A stretch of DNA of 64,000 nt from Streptomyces sp. NBC_01335. Its GTDB lineage: Bacteria > Actinomycetota > Actinomycetes > Streptomycetales > Streptomycetaceae. Both the position numbers and the translations under genes were made by a program. The stretch lies in assembly GCF_035953295.1 (NCBI RefSeq), contig NZ_CP108371.1:42934-106933 (forward strand), read 5' to 3'. The notes beneath the pieces are model-generated. The model was not told the DNA's origin. It made no database searches and worked only from the letters and a program-made list of their open reading frames with translations. Below are positions 32,412 through 41,759 of this stretch, one piece after another (the stretch's first letter is position 1; every line of letters starts with the position of its first letter).

Positions 32412-34079
32412 ATGGCAGGGAAGCGGATCACCAACCCGGCGGGATCGACGAACAGCTACCGCGGCGACGTGCTGCGCGTGCTCGGATCGCTGAAGGTCGC
32501 GACGGCGGATCAGATCCAGCGGATCGGCGCCCCGCACCTGACACACCGGCACGCCGACAAGGAGACCCCGTCGAAGCGGAAACAGGCCCGCACCGCCTCG
32601 CACACCGGCGCGCTCTCCGACATGCGCAAGCACGGCCTGTCCGAGAACGGCGGCTCCACCGAGACGGGCGACACCCTGCGCAACCTGACCCCCAAGGGCC
32701 TGGAAGCCGCCTCCTACGAGCTACGGCGCCCAGCGACGGAGATGGGCTCCACCGCACGCGGCGCAGGCTCCACCGGGGCCTCCCACCCGATGGCCGTCAA
32801 CGAGACCGTCATCGCGATGCTGCGCCCGCAGCCGGACCTGGCCAGGCTCGCCGACGATCCGCCGCATGTCCGGGCCGCTGCCCAGGCCGTCGTCGACGGA
32901 CCGGACGGGATCGGCACGATCGCCTCGTACTGGACCGAGGTCCCGCTGCCCGCGACCGGCACGTGGAACATACCGGGCAAGGGCGGCGCCCAGGCCGACC
33001 TCGTGCTCACCGCCCCGCAGGACGGTGTGCCGCTGCTGTTCATCGAGGTCGACAACTGCCACGAGACCGCGGAGGAGCTCGCCGCCAAGCTGGAGAAGTA
33101 CGCTCGCTTCTTCCGGCGCATCGCGAAGGACACCGACGGCCGGGAGCGCCCGATGTGGCGCACCCGCTGGACCGCCCCCCAGGGCTGGTACGGCGATACA
33201 CCGCATCCGCCCGTGCTGTTCGTGTTCAACCGCCTCGGCGAGCGCAACCCCGACCGCACCGTCCCGCGCCTGCAAGAGCTGACCCGTCACCTGTGGCAGG
33301 GGGAGCGGCAGCGCGGCGGCCACCACCTCTACGACCAGAAGATCCCGATCATCGCGGTCGTGCTGCCCAACCTCCAGCAGTACGGACCTGCCGGCGCCGT
33401 GTTCCTCCGCTTCGGCCGCGACCACATGCAGCCGCTCCTGGACGCGATCGGCAACCCACGCCGCGACGCCGCCGACGCCCGCGAGGCAGAAGAGGCCAGG
33501 GCCCGTCAGGCGGAGTACCAGGCCCAGGTGCAGCGCGCGGCGCAGGACCAGGCCGCGAAGAAGGCAGCCGAGCGGGAAGCACGCCGTCCCGTCTGTACCA
33601 GCTGCGAGACCAAGTTCACCGACAAACGGTGGGAGACGGCACAGGCGACGGACTGGGGCACCCCGACGGACTCCCACCCGCACCTGTGCGACAACTGCAA
33701 GCACACAGCCGTCGCCAACGCCCACCAGGCCGACCAGCAGGAGCGCCCCGAGCCACTCCCCGACTGGGCCCAGCGGAAGCACTTCCTGCGCTTCACCAAA
33801 CGTCCCCGCTGCCCCGAGTGCAAGACGCCGTTCACGGACGAGCGGTGGCAGGCGGTCGAAAGCGCCGGCGGGGCAGAGAGCCACCCGACCTGGTGCGAGA
33901 ACTGCGTCCGGAAGGAAGAGGCCTACTTCAACAGCCAGGCCTACCTCGACAGCTTCGGACCGAGCGCACCGAGCGCGGACCAACCCTCAGAAGTACGCAG
34001 GGCACTCTCCGAGCCGAACGCCGAGTCGCCAGCCGAGCAGGCAGCCAGCAGGACCTGGTTCTCCCGCTTCCGCGGATGA
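32412..34079 (+). CDS. Replic_Relax family protein with zinc ribbons (copy 2)
   Basis: The 555-residue protein parallels copy 1 at 17244: a winged-helix start (LKVATADQIQRIGAPHL), RNLTPKGLEAASYELRRP, EVPLPATGTWNIPG, ADLVLTAPQDGVPLLFIEVDN and FFRRIAKDTDGR. It differs by a coiled-coil region (about 355-400) and two cysteine clusters (CTSC...CDNC and CPEC...CENC), each likely a zinc ribbon. The zinc ribbons and the basic coiled coil suggest DNA binding. ATG 32412 follows GGGAGCAGGG. It lies downstream of the relaxase fragment, repeating the order of the intact module. Confidence 0.75.
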   Translation: MAGKRITNPAGSTNSYRGDVLRVLGSLKVATADQIQRIGAPHLTHRHADKETPSKRKQARTASHTGALSDMRKHGLSENGGSTETGDTLRNLTPKGLEAASYELRRPATEMGSTARGAGSTGASHPMAVNETVIAMLRPQPDLARLADDPPHVRAAAQAVVDGPDGIGTIASYWTEVPLPATGTWNIPGKGGAQADLVLTAPQDGVPLLFIEVDNCHETAEELAAKLEKYARFFRRIAKDTDGRERPMWRTRWTAPQGWYGDTPHPPVLFVFNRLGERNPDRTVPRLQELTRHLWQGERQRGGHHLYDQKIPIIAVVLPNLQQYGPAGAVFLRFGRDHMQPLLDAIGNPRRDAADAREAEEARARQAEYQAQVQRAAQDQAAKKAAEREARRPVCTSCETKFTDKRWETAQATDWGTPTDSHPHLCDNCKHTAVANAHQADQQERPEPLPDWAQRKHFLRFTKRPRCPECKTPFTDERWQAVESAGGAESHPTWCENCVRKEEAYFNSQAYLDSFGPSAPSADQPSEVRRALSEPNAESPAEQAASRTWFSRFRG

Positions 34080-34502
34080 CTCACCGGGCATGCAGCGCCT
34101 GACCGATGCGAACGTGCGACGGGCGGGGCCGACTCACCACGCCGGCCCCGCCCCTCGCACGTCATCCGCTGGTTCAGCCCCAGCCGAGGTCCGCATCCTC
34201 GTACAGCCCCCAGCCCACGTCACCACGGCAGTTGATCTCGAACATATCCACCCTCCCTTCGAGACTCACGATCAGGGACGAAGGCTACGCCGGGCCGAGG
34301 CGACCAGCGGTGCTCACCAGAAAGCTGACCTTCGTGGTGAGTTCACCGACGACATCACCACGACGTACCGCGTACTCACCACAAGGGGGACCAGGAGCAG
34401 GAGCGGATCATTCCTGACGTACCGCGCCTTCGGCCGTGGGCCGCCGAGGTATGGCCGCCGCTTACGGACGCGGTGCTGGCCGAGGCGGACCGCTGAATCA
34501 GC
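34080..34502. other. Intergenic stretch without supported gene
   Basis: About 420 bases between the Replic_Relax gene and the minus-strand oxidoreductase. A palindromic GC stretch near 34118-34160 (GGGCGGGGC ... GCCCCGCCC) could be a terminator for the upstream gene. No gene is supported. Confidence 0.45.
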
Positions 34503-35435
34503 TCACCGGGCGGTACGTGAGAAGTGCGCGCGTATCTGGTCGGCCGCGTCCAGGTGGGCCTCGCGGACGACGTAGCGGGTGATGCCCCAGCGCCGTTCAT
34601 GGGCGGTCAGCGCGGCTCCGATCTCCTCCACGGTGCCGATCCACGCGTAGGGCGAGGCGAGCACCACGGACGCGTCGCAGCCTATGAGCCGGGCGTATTC
34701 CTGGGCCGCCCCCTCGGCGTCATCAGTGATTTTCACCAGTTGGACGAGGGCTTCGCGGGTCGGGGCCTCGGCCCGCGAAGCCGCCCCCTGCTCGATGAGA
34801 TCGACCTGACGATCGATGTCCGCGCCATCCCAGCGCGCCTCGTGCATGTGTCCGTCGGGCAGGGTGCGGCCCAACCCGCTCAGCCCCACGACGTCGGCAT
34901 GCGCTCCGGCCCAGCGCAACAGGGCCGTATTGCCGCCCCCGAAAGTGAAGGGGACCCGGTGCTGAACGGGGCGAGGAGCGGTCAGCCGGGCCGGGTAGGC
35001 CGGTGTCCCGGGGCGGTCGACGGTGGTCGTCCCCTCGGCGAGGAGCGCGCGGCAGGCTTCGGCCACAGCCAGGAAGCGCCGGACGCGCCCCGCGACGTCG
35101 GGCCGTCTCTCTCCCACCATGTCCCACTCGGCAGGGGTGTGGCCGGCGCCCAACGCCAGACGCGCACGTCCGCCGGACATCATGTCGAGGGTGGCCACGT
35201 CCGACGCGAGCAGCAGCGGATCACGGACGCCCGCCTGGGAGACGTAGGAGCCGATGCCCAAGCGCTCGGTGACCGCTGCGGTGGCCGCGAGCGCCACGAA
35301 CGGCGAAGCCGTGGTGCCCGGATGGTCGGCCGCAAGCAACGCGTCGTACCCATCCGCTTCCAGGCGTCGGGCCAGAGCGGACCACGACGCGGCGTCACGG
35401 GGCTGGGCCTGGACGGAGAGAACCGGGGATTCCAT
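34503..35435 (-). CDS. LLM-class F420-dependent oxidoreductase
   Basis: The 310-residue protein fits luciferase-like monooxygenase/F420-dependent oxidoreductases: start SVQAQPRD, LEADGYDALLAADHPG, TERLGIGSYVSQAGVRDPLLLASDVATLDMMSGGRA, LGAGHTPAEWDMVG and FTFGGGNTALLRWAGAHAD. It should be a TIM barrel using reduced F420 on an unknown substrate. ATG 35435 gives the standard N-terminus; upstream frame to 35699 is a shadow. It looks like a cargo gene of chromosomal type. Confidence 0.85.
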   Translation of the reverse strand: MESPVLSVQAQPRDAASWSALARRLEADGYDALLAADHPGTTASPFVALAATAAVTERLGIGSYVSQAGVRDPLLLASDVATLDMMSGGRARLALGAGHTPAEWDMVGERRPDVAGRVRRFLAVAEACRALLAEGTTTVDRPGTPAYPARLTAPRPVQHRVPFTFGGGNTALLRWAGAHADVVGLSGLGRTLPDGHMHEARWDGADIDRQVDLIEQGAASRAEAPTREALVQLVKITDDAEGAAQEYARLIGCDASVVLASPYAWIGTVEEIGAALTAHERRWGITRYVVREAHLDAADQIRAHFSRTAR

Positions 35436-35609
35436 GCCGCGAGAGTAAGGCCGCCGGTCGGCCCGACGAGCCCCTTGCGCGCAGAGCGCAACCGCTGTCG
35501 CCGCCGGATGGACAACGCGCGCACGCGCGCACGGGCATCGTGAGGTCGCATCCCGGGAGACCTGTGGACGCCACACGCGCGGGCGTCCGACGCACGTCCA
35601 GGCGCTGAA

Positions 35610-35825
35610 GCCGTTGGTCGAGCGGCTCCCGCAGGCGTTCGGGCAGACCGCCGAAGTCCGGAGCTCCTGGCCAAGCGCGACAAGGTCACGGTCGAGCACG
35701 GCGACGTGAAGACCGAGGTGGCCACGACCGCCGCGGAACTCCGAACGGTCGCGGCCGACAGCGAGCAGCTGGGCAAGAGCCTCGCCAACCTCAGGTCGGC
35801 CCTGTTCCTCATGGGCGGCCGCTGA
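35610..35825 (+). pseudogene. Remnant of plasmid-type hypothetical gene
   Basis: Two frames carry pieces that belong together: ALKPLVERLPQAFGQTAEV in one, and LAKRDKVTVEHGDVKTEV continuing to SLANLRSALFLMGGR in another, ending at TGA 35823. A frameshift near 35660 and a missing start make this a broken gene. The end pattern 'LGxSLxNLRSALFLxGG' is one I associate with small Streptomyces plasmid or phage-like proteins. Confidence 0.5.
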
Positions 35826-35827
35826 TC

Positions 35828-35964
35828 ATGACCGGCCTGCCCTCGCCCGAAGAGGTCGAAGCAGCCCGCACGCCCGCCGGCGGCTGGAGGCGAGACCAGT
35901 TCGCCGCCTGGGCGTGCCGTGGCCCCCGCCGAAGGGCTGGAAGGACGAGCTGGCCGACCGCTGA
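35828..35964 (+). pseudogene. Frameshifted small plasmid gene
   Basis: ATG 35828 starts MTGLPSPEEVEAARTPAGGW. After about 29 residues the expected continuation GVPWPPPKGWKDELADR lies one frame over and ends at TGA 35962. Adding one base near 35911 would restore a 45-residue protein. It follows the previous remnant by two bases, so the two decayed as a unit. Confidence 0.6.
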
Positions 35965-36058
35965 AAGATCGCCCGCCCGCCCGGTCCGTCGGCGCCCCCG
36001 CCCCCCGGCCCCGGCCGACTTCGCCTAGGACACGCTCGTCTTCGGCTGACCCGACGAC

Positions 36059-36100
36059 AGCGGGGCCGGGCCGGCCAAGATGATCCTGCCCGGCCCCGCT
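36059..36100. terminator. 13-bp perfect hairpin
   Basis: Arms AGCGGGGCCGGGC (36059-36071) and complement (36088-36100) lie between the decayed plus-strand genes and the end of the minus-strand HEPN-like gene, so it can terminate both. Confidence 0.65.
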
Positions 36101-36137
36101 GCTCGTCCCGGCGGACGACGTCCTCATGCGCGAGGCA

Positions 36138-37244
36138 TCAGCGGCCGATTCGGCACCGATGACCCTGCTCAGTGGTGTAAATGAAGCCACAGCGCTCGCA
36201 CTCGTTGAGACCGTCGACCACGTCTGCGCAATGGAAGCAGTAGTCGATGGGCGTATCTGGAGCGGCAGCGGTTCGGGCCCCTCGTACTAGGCTGCTCGTC
36301 GCGCAGAATGGACACCGGTTCGGGGCGTCGCCATCGTACGAGGCATCAGGAGTGGCGCGGTCGAGAACGTGTACGGCGTAGCCCAGCGCAAGGCCCGGAG
36401 CACCGTAGCCCTCCACGCAGAGGTGGCAGTACATGCGGGAGAAGTGGACGTCCGACTGGCACCACTCGGGGACGCCTTTGATCATTGTCGGCGTGAGGGC
36501 GAACTGACGGCACTGCGGGCATTGAAGAGTACGCGCTCTGACCGGGCCCAGCACCGGAGCGAGGTCTTTCATGCGCTCTGCTACATAGCCCTGGATCGAA
36601 CGGACCCCTCCGCGGATCCGCTCCATGTCGATCTCTGCATGGTGTCGTTCCTCCTCATCCTTGATGCGCTCCAAAATGTGCTCATTGACGAAACTAATGA
36701 GGAAGTTCAGCACTTGGGCAGTGGTGCTCTCCACCTTGCCAGCTTTGGCGTTTTCACCGACCAAGCCGTAGTGCTGCAGAGCGTTGCGGCGTTCTGCCAG
36801 GTCGGAGAGGGCAGCCTTTTCACTCTGGCTGAACTTGATATCCGCCATGTTGGTCAGGCGCTTACGCGTCTCTCCCGGAGAGCAGCTGTTCAGCGTTCCG
36901 TTCTCAAGCGCTTCTCGCGTAGCTTCCCCTGGGTTTGCGAACACCAGAGACCAGTGCACCATCTGCAGACGCGCCTTCAGAAGCACTTCGGCGCCCGCAG
37001 CCAGGTGCAGAACAGCGTATTTCATGGCTCTTGCACTTGGTTCCCTTCCAATCGTTAGGTGCTCTGTCACGCTGACCAAGTAGTCCAGACCGTTCCTGAC
37101 GGGTGGAAAGTGCACATCTCCTGCGAGCTCCGCTTGGCGTACCTGGTAGTAGGCCCCGTTAAGTTCGATCAAGCGCTGGTCCACTGACTTTGGTACGTCC
37201 TCAAGTTCATGAATCGACGCATCGTCGAGGAATTGCTCATCCAT
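36138..37244 (-). CDS. HEPN-like protein with C-terminal zinc ribbons
   Basis: Residues 70-210 form a helical domain with SARAMKYAVLHLAAGAEVLL and RNALQH (153-158), which fits the RNxxxH catalytic motif of HEPN ribonucleases. The C-terminal 140 residues hold several CxxC pairs (CPQC, CHLC, CPFC, CFHC, CERC) plus a final HRC, enough for two or three zinc ribbons. HEPN RNases occur in abortive-infection and toxin systems; the zinc ribbons could recognise RNA. ATG follows AAGGATC. It has lower GC and more varied codon use than the neighbours, a sign of transfer. Confidence 0.65.
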   Translation of the reverse strand: MDEQFLDDASIHELEDVPKSVDQRLIELNGAYYQVRQAELAGDVHFPPVRNGLDYLVSVTEHLTIGREPSARAMKYAVLHLAAGAEVLLKARLQMVHWSLVFANPGEATREALENGTLNSCSPGETRKRLTNMADIKFSQSEKAALSDLAERRNALQHYGLVGENAKAGKVESTTAQVLNFLISFVNEHILERIKDEEERHHAEIDMERIRGGVRSIQGYVAERMKDLAPVLGPVRARTLQCPQCRQFALTPTMIKGVPEWCQSDVHFSRMYCHLCVEGYGAPGLALGYAVHVLDRATPDASYDGDAPNRCPFCATSSLVRGARTAAAPDTPIDYCFHCADVVDGLNECERCGFIYTTEQGHRCRIGR

Positions 37245-37431
37245 GGGGATCCTTCAGGGCGAGTGAAACTTGGCGGAGGCTTTTCCCACGCATTCGGTCC
37301 TGGTGGGTGCCTCATGAGGGCTGGCTGGCGGGGCGATCGTCTCACCAAGGCGGCGGGTGTTGCTCGCGCGATGCCGGGCGAGACAAGCCGCCCGGCTACC
37401 GTCGGCCACGCTCCTTTCCCGCATTCTGTGG

Positions 37432-37632
37432 TTAGCGCGACTGGATCCAGAGGCCGCTGTACGCGACGACGGCGCCGCCAACTGCGGTCGCGGCCCCGCG
37501 GAGTAGATGCAGGCCGGCCTCGTTGCGGAGCCGCCGGGCGTGCTTGGTCCACCGAGTCCTGGATGATCCGTCATCCGGTGTCGGGTGGGGTTCCGGGTCC
37601 GGGCTGTTGCCCCTACGCTCGTCCTTGGACAT
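37432..37632 (-). CDS. Small single-helix membrane protein
   Basis: ATG 37632 lies behind AAGGAG with six-base spacing. The 66-residue product has a charged head (SKDERRGNSPDPEP) and one hydrophobic helix (about 40-60, LLRGAATAVGGAVVAYSGLWI). It sits upstream of the HEPN-like gene on the same strand, 190 bases away. Function unknown. Confidence 0.55.
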   Translation of the reverse strand: MSKDERRGNSPDPEPHPTPDDGSSRTRWTKHARRLRNEAGLHLLRGAATAVGGAVVAYSGLWIQSR

Positions 37633-37997
37633 GAGCTTCTCCTTCTTCGGGATGTTCGGTCTTCTGCAGACGGCTCCCTGCCCACCAGGGGGCCGTCGCC
37701 GTTTCCGGTGACGGCACTGCCGTTTGTCCATCTATTGAGACGGCGCTACGTCCCATGAGGCGGATGACGTCAACGAAAGCACCCCGAATAGCGCTCTGAC
37801 CAGCGAAAACAGTGCTTTGGTGGAGATAGTTCATCTGTGTTTTTGAGGGTCATAGCAAGTAGAGGGCGTATCTTCTTGCGGTTTAACCAGTCCTTGCGGG
37901 GCGAGATTTGCTCTGCCCTGCTATTGGTGGGTGTCGTGCCGGGGTCAAGCTAGACTTTTGCGAGGTCAAATAGGCCATAGTGAGCGGGAGTTGGGCG
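37633..37997. other. AT-richer divergent promoter region
   Basis: The 365 bases between the small minus-strand gene and the plus-strand HTH gene are clearly lower in GC (notably 37800-37990) than their surroundings. No gene is supported. It should contain the divergent promoters and looks horizontally acquired. Confidence 0.5.
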
Positions 37998-38582
37998 ATG
38001 TCCAAGATGTTACGAATGCCAAGCGTGGATGAGCTCCCGCCTGGGCCCATGAGGGCCTTCGTGGGCGAGCTGTTCACCTACTTCCGCGCAGCCGGGCGCC
38101 CGTCCCCGGTCACCATCGCGGCAGCCGTTGCTCAAACACGTGATTCCGCCCCCGTGACTGTGAGCCGTGAGACGGTCCGAAGGCTCCTCAAAGGCGAGAC
38201 CACCAGCACCTGGCCCACGGTGCGAGCAGTGCACGAGGTACTTTGCCGCATGGCGGACCAGGAACCGACGTGGAGAAGGTTCTCCGACTCCAGCGACTAC
38301 GACGAGGACAACGACACCCGCACGCTTCGCGGATACATCCGCGATCTGTGGAACGACGCAGTCGACGGCGTTGAACCTGATGACCAGGCAGGCATGCCCC
38401 AGCTGGCGCCGGTTCCGCAGCCGTCTCCGCCACCTGCTGCGGCGGGGGGCTGGGGCAGTGGTGCGACCCTAGGGGGGTGGGGTGCTTCGTCCCAGCAGAC
38501 AGAGGGGGATCCCTGGGCCACCGGAGAGCCACAAAAGGAAATCAGCAGCCAGAAGAGCTACAGCGATGAACCTCCCTTCTGA
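37998..38582 (+). CDS. HTH-containing protein with disordered tail
   Basis: The 194-residue protein has an Xre-like helical domain (about 18-95): FVGELFTYFRAAGRPSPVTIA, then TVSRETVRRLLKGETTSTWPTVRAVHEVL, a pattern seen in many Streptomyces regulators. The second half is acidic and then Gly/Pro/Ser-rich, and looks disordered. ATG 37998 has GGGAG seven bases upstream; GTG 37980 is the alternative. It is convergent with the helicase operon, its stop lying 36 bases from the helicase stop. Confidence 0.6.
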   Translation: MSKMLRMPSVDELPPGPMRAFVGELFTYFRAAGRPSPVTIAAAVAQTRDSAPVTVSRETVRRLLKGETTSTWPTVRAVHEVLCRMADQEPTWRRFSDSSDYDEDNDTRTLRGYIRDLWNDAVDGVEPDDQAGMPQLAPVPQPSPPPAAAGGWGSGATLGGWGASSQQTEGDPWATGEPQKEISSQKSYSDEPPF

Positions 38583-38618
38583 GCGCGGACAACACGGTCT
38601 CATCCAAGGCTGGGGTGG

Positions 38619-41120
38619 CTATGTCCATCGCATCCCGATCACGGACAGCTGCTCCATCCGCTCCGGCGTCAGTGTCGCGGCCCTGCTGCGCTGGTTGCTG
38701 ATCCAGGCGCCCAGCTTGTGTTCCCGTTCCTCTTGGTTTTCGCCGACGATCCGCTCGACGTGCTTGCGCGGGACCTGGAGGTGGCCTTCGCGGTCGTAGA
38801 ACTGGCGGGCGGCCTGGTAGTTGAGGGCCCACTTGTCGGCCTGCGTACGGGGCCGCTTCGGCTTCTCGTCCTCGGGTGCGGGTTCGATCCCGAGGGCCTG
38901 CTCGCACATCCACTGCTGCACGGTGGTGAGCTGGTCCCAGCCGTACCGCACGGACTGCACCCACCGTCCGAGATCCTCGCCCTGGCGCACGACGTCGCCC
39001 GTCACGGTGGGCAGCGCCTCGCCCGCGTCCAAGTGCATCCGCACGAGGTGGAAGGCCCGCTGCCAGGTGACCGGCCAGCTCGGGCACCAGGACGCGTCGA
39101 TCTCCTCCAACTGCTCGCGCCGCTCGTCCGTCAGCGCCCCGGTCGCCGACTGCACTGGCAGCCCCTCGGCACGCCGCTGTTCGTTCTCGGCGGCCTTGCG
39201 GGCGGCGGCCCGCGCGTTCTTCAGGAAGATGCCCACCTTCGCGCCTTGGAAGGTGGCGTCCAGCGGGGCCAGGAGGTGCCCGTGTTCGGCTGCCCACCCG
39301 CGCGCGGCGGACAGGCCCTCCTCCCACGCGACGTCGTGGTGCGACCAGATCATGCCGAGCTTCTCCAGCTGGGTGACGCGGTCTTGGTCCATGTCGCCGC
39401 GGGCGTAGAACCGCCGGTTGTCGGCGGTCCACTGCCCCAGCGGGAAGTTGGCGAGCGAGGCCGGCCACCCCGCGCCTTCCGCCTCCTGGTCGTCGACGGC
39501 GGGCACCCGGAACGTGAACGGTACGCGGAGGTCGCCGTGCTCGCGGGCGTAGATGACGGCGGCCTCCACGCCGCGCCGCCAGTGCTCGTGTTCCGGGTTG
39601 AGGACCCGCAGGTTGATGAACGCGGCGAGCGCGGCCGGGTCGCGGGGCGTGCTGAACTTCAGCAGGGCCTTGGCGGGGGCACTGACGCCTCCGGAGCCCT
39701 CGCCGCTCCCGTCCGTGCTCTTGCTGCTGGTGTCCTTGCTGACGGGCTGGTAGCGGCTCGGGGCCTGCTGCTCCGCCAGGCTCTCCACGATCCGCGCGTC
39801 GTGCGCCCGCAGCGCCTCCAGCAGCTTCGCCAGCCCGCCGAACGCCCGGCTCGTGAGCATGTTGTCGGCCGTCTCGCCGGGCCCGAGCAGGACCGGCACG
39901 ACCAGGCTGGCCATCTTCCCCTCGCCAGGCTGCATCCGCAGCGCGCGGCCCACGGCCTGGACGAGGTCGGGCATGGAGCCGCGTACGTCGGCCCAGTAGA
40001 CGGAGTCGCAGTTCTTGGTGTCGACGCCCTCGCCCAGGACCTTCACCGAGCACAGGAAGCACTTCTCCACCACGGTGCCGTCCGTGGCGATCCCGGCCGC
40101 GAACTCCCCGAGCAGCCGACGGCGGTGGAGCGGCTTGTGGTCCCCGCACAGCCAGTCCGCCCAGATCGTCTTCGGGTACAGCTCCGGGTCGGATGCGTGC
40201 AGCTGCGCGGCGACGTCCGGGAGGCCGGCCGCGAACGCTTCGGCCTCCTTCACCATGTGGTGGAAGACGAGCGTGCGCCGGAAGTTCTCCTCTGCCGACG
40301 CCTTCACCAGGGCGGTCTGGAGCGCGGCGAGCCGGGCCCCGCGGACCTCTGCCGAGCGGCTCTCCGCGCCCAGGAGCTGCGCGGCCTGGAGCGCGGTGTC
40401 GGTGACGTCCACGCATACGACCTGGTAGGGGGCACAGATTCCCCGGTCGATGGCATCCGAGAGGGTCAGGGTGAAGCAGCGGCTGCCGAAGGGGCCCTCG
40501 GGATCGTCGTCCATGCTCGCGACCAGCTCGCCCGGTGCGCCGGCCTCGTTCTCGTCCCCGAGTTGCCAGAGCCGGGGCGTGGCGGTCATGTAGAGGCGGC
40601 GCAGGGACGGGATCTTCTGATTGTCGTGGACGACGGCCCACGGCTTCCCGATCCGGCCCGAAACGCGGTGGGCTTCGTCCACGACGATCAGGTCCCAGGC
40701 CGCGAGGCCCCCGGCGTGCGCCCGTTCCAGCGTGCCCAGTCCGAGGCTGGCGTACGTGGCGTACACGGTGACCTTGTCCAGGCCCCGCGTCCACTCCACC
40801 AGCTCGTCCACGTCCGTGGTGTTGGGGAAGGACACCTCCTCACCCCGCAGCGAGGACACCCCGATCATCGGCCCCCGGCGGCCCCCCTCGCGCCACGCGG
40901 CCTCGGTCTGGGCGAGCAGGTCCAGCGAGGGCACGAGCACCAGCACGCGGCCCGCGTGGAGTTCTTCGGCGACGCGGGCGGCCACGAGGGTCTTACCGGA
41001 TCCGGTCGCCATGACGACCTGAGTCCGCAGCCCTCGCTCGGGCAGGAGTGTTCGGTCGGGAGGTTCGAGGACCCGGAGGACCGCGTCGACGGCCTGTCGC
41101 TGGAGGGGCCGCAGGTCCAT
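38619..41120 (-). CDS. DEAD/DEAH-box helicase with helicase-associated repeats
   Basis: The 833-residue superfamily 2 helicase has Walker A ATGSGKT (38-44), DEAH (VVDEAHR), TATP and the motif VI QAVGRALRM. Its C-terminal 350 residues contain tryptophan-rich 'helicase-associated' repeats (W..GL.AAR.W...HGHL, LGQWTADNRR, LGAWISNQRS). Proteins of this architecture are frequent near the ends of Streptomyces linear replicons, and I cannot tell whether this one acts in transfer, end maintenance or defence. ATG 41120 follows GGAGAGGCGAC. It is downstream of and probably co-transcribed with the 185-residue gene at 41162. Confidence 0.85.
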   Translation of the reverse strand: MDLRPLQRQAVDAVLRVLEPPDRTLLPERGLRTQVVMATGSGKTLVAARVAEELHAGRVLVLVPSLDLLAQTEAAWREGGRRGPMIGVSSLRGEEVSFPNTTDVDELVEWTRGLDKVTVYATYASLGLGTLERAHAGGLAAWDLIVVDEAHRVSGRIGKPWAVVHDNQKIPSLRRLYMTATPRLWQLGDENEAGAPGELVASMDDDPEGPFGSRCFTLTLSDAIDRGICAPYQVVCVDVTDTALQAAQLLGAESRSAEVRGARLAALQTALVKASAEENFRRTLVFHHMVKEAEAFAAGLPDVAAQLHASDPELYPKTIWADWLCGDHKPLHRRRLLGEFAAGIATDGTVVEKCFLCSVKVLGEGVDTKNCDSVYWADVRGSMPDLVQAVGRALRMQPGEGKMASLVVPVLLGPGETADNMLTSRAFGGLAKLLEALRAHDARIVESLAEQQAPSRYQPVSKDTSSKSTDGSGEGSGGVSAPAKALLKFSTPRDPAALAAFINLRVLNPEHEHWRRGVEAAVIYAREHGDLRVPFTFRVPAVDDQEAEGAGWPASLANFPLGQWTADNRRFYARGDMDQDRVTQLEKLGMIWSHHDVAWEEGLSAARGWAAEHGHLLAPLDATFQGAKVGIFLKNARAAARKAAENEQRRAEGLPVQSATGALTDERREQLEEIDASWCPSWPVTWQRAFHLVRMHLDAGEALPTVTGDVVRQGEDLGRWVQSVRYGWDQLTTVQQWMCEQALGIEPAPEDEKPKRPRTQADKWALNYQAARQFYDREGHLQVPRKHVERIVGENQEEREHKLGAWISNQRSRAATLTPERMEQLSVIGMRWT

Positions 41121-41161
41121 GTCGCCTCTCCTCGTCAGCCTGGGACTGCTGAAGGTCTGGG

Positions 41162-41719
41162 TCACGTGGCGTTGTAGGCGAGCTGGGCCAGCCGCAGGGC
41201 GTCGGCCAGGGGCGCCTCTCCGATGAGGTCTACGCTGACGCGGTACGCGGGGTACCCGGTGGTGAGAATCCGTGCAGTGGTGACTCCCAGGTCGTTGAGC
41301 TGCTGCTGGCTGTAGGCGAGCCGAAGATTGATGGTGCTGGATCCGGCGTATACGTAGGCAAAACCGCCGAACTGAGATCCCTGGCGACGCAGGCGAAGGT
41401 AGCGGCTGTAGTCCAGGGGAGCGTCGGGCAGCGCGTTCTTGCTCTTGATGCCGTAGACACCGACGTTGTCCCACCGGGTCGCTTCATCGAGGAACCTGAC
41501 GAACAGGTCGGCAGTACGGTTGCCGTTCAGCAGCTGACGGACTGTCTCCTGCCCTTCGTCGGGCACTCCCGGAATCCGGGCCGGCTGCGGCCCGCTGCCG
41601 GGGCCACCCCGGGCGCTCACCGAAACCGCACCGCCGTGATGTCTCGTCAACTCCGCAAGTATGGAGGAGGCATCCAGCTCTTCGGCGGTGCCTTCGAACT
41701 GGAACACGGTCACCTTCAT
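41162..41719 (-). CDS. Hypothetical protein heading helicase operon
   Basis: The 185-residue protein starts at ATG behind GAAGGGAAT. It is alpha/beta: KVTVFQFEGTAEELDASSIL, TVRQLLNGNRTADLFVRFLDEA, FGGFAYVYAGSSTINLRLAYSQQQ. No family is recognised. Its stop is 41 bases before the helicase start on the same strand, so the two form an operon under the TATGCATA palindromes at 41760-41794. Confidence 0.6.
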   Translation of the reverse strand: MKVTVFQFEGTAEELDASSILAELTRHHGGAVSVSARGGPGSGPQPARIPGVPDEGQETVRQLLNGNRTADLFVRFLDEATRWDNVGVYGIKSKNALPDAPLDYSRYLRLRRQGSQFGGFAYVYAGSSTINLRLAYSQQQLNDLGVTTARILTTGYPAYRVSVDLIGEAPLADALRLAQLAYNAT

Positions 41720-41759
41720 CTGATTCCCTTCGTGCTGACTGCCGCGGATCGCCAACAAC

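Noticed and set aside
38542..40794. Long minus-strand frames over the helicase (and a plus-strand frame 38718-41177)
   Set aside because: They are Arg/Gly/Pro-rich shadows produced by high third-position GC of the helicase gene, whose motifs are clear in the chosen frame.
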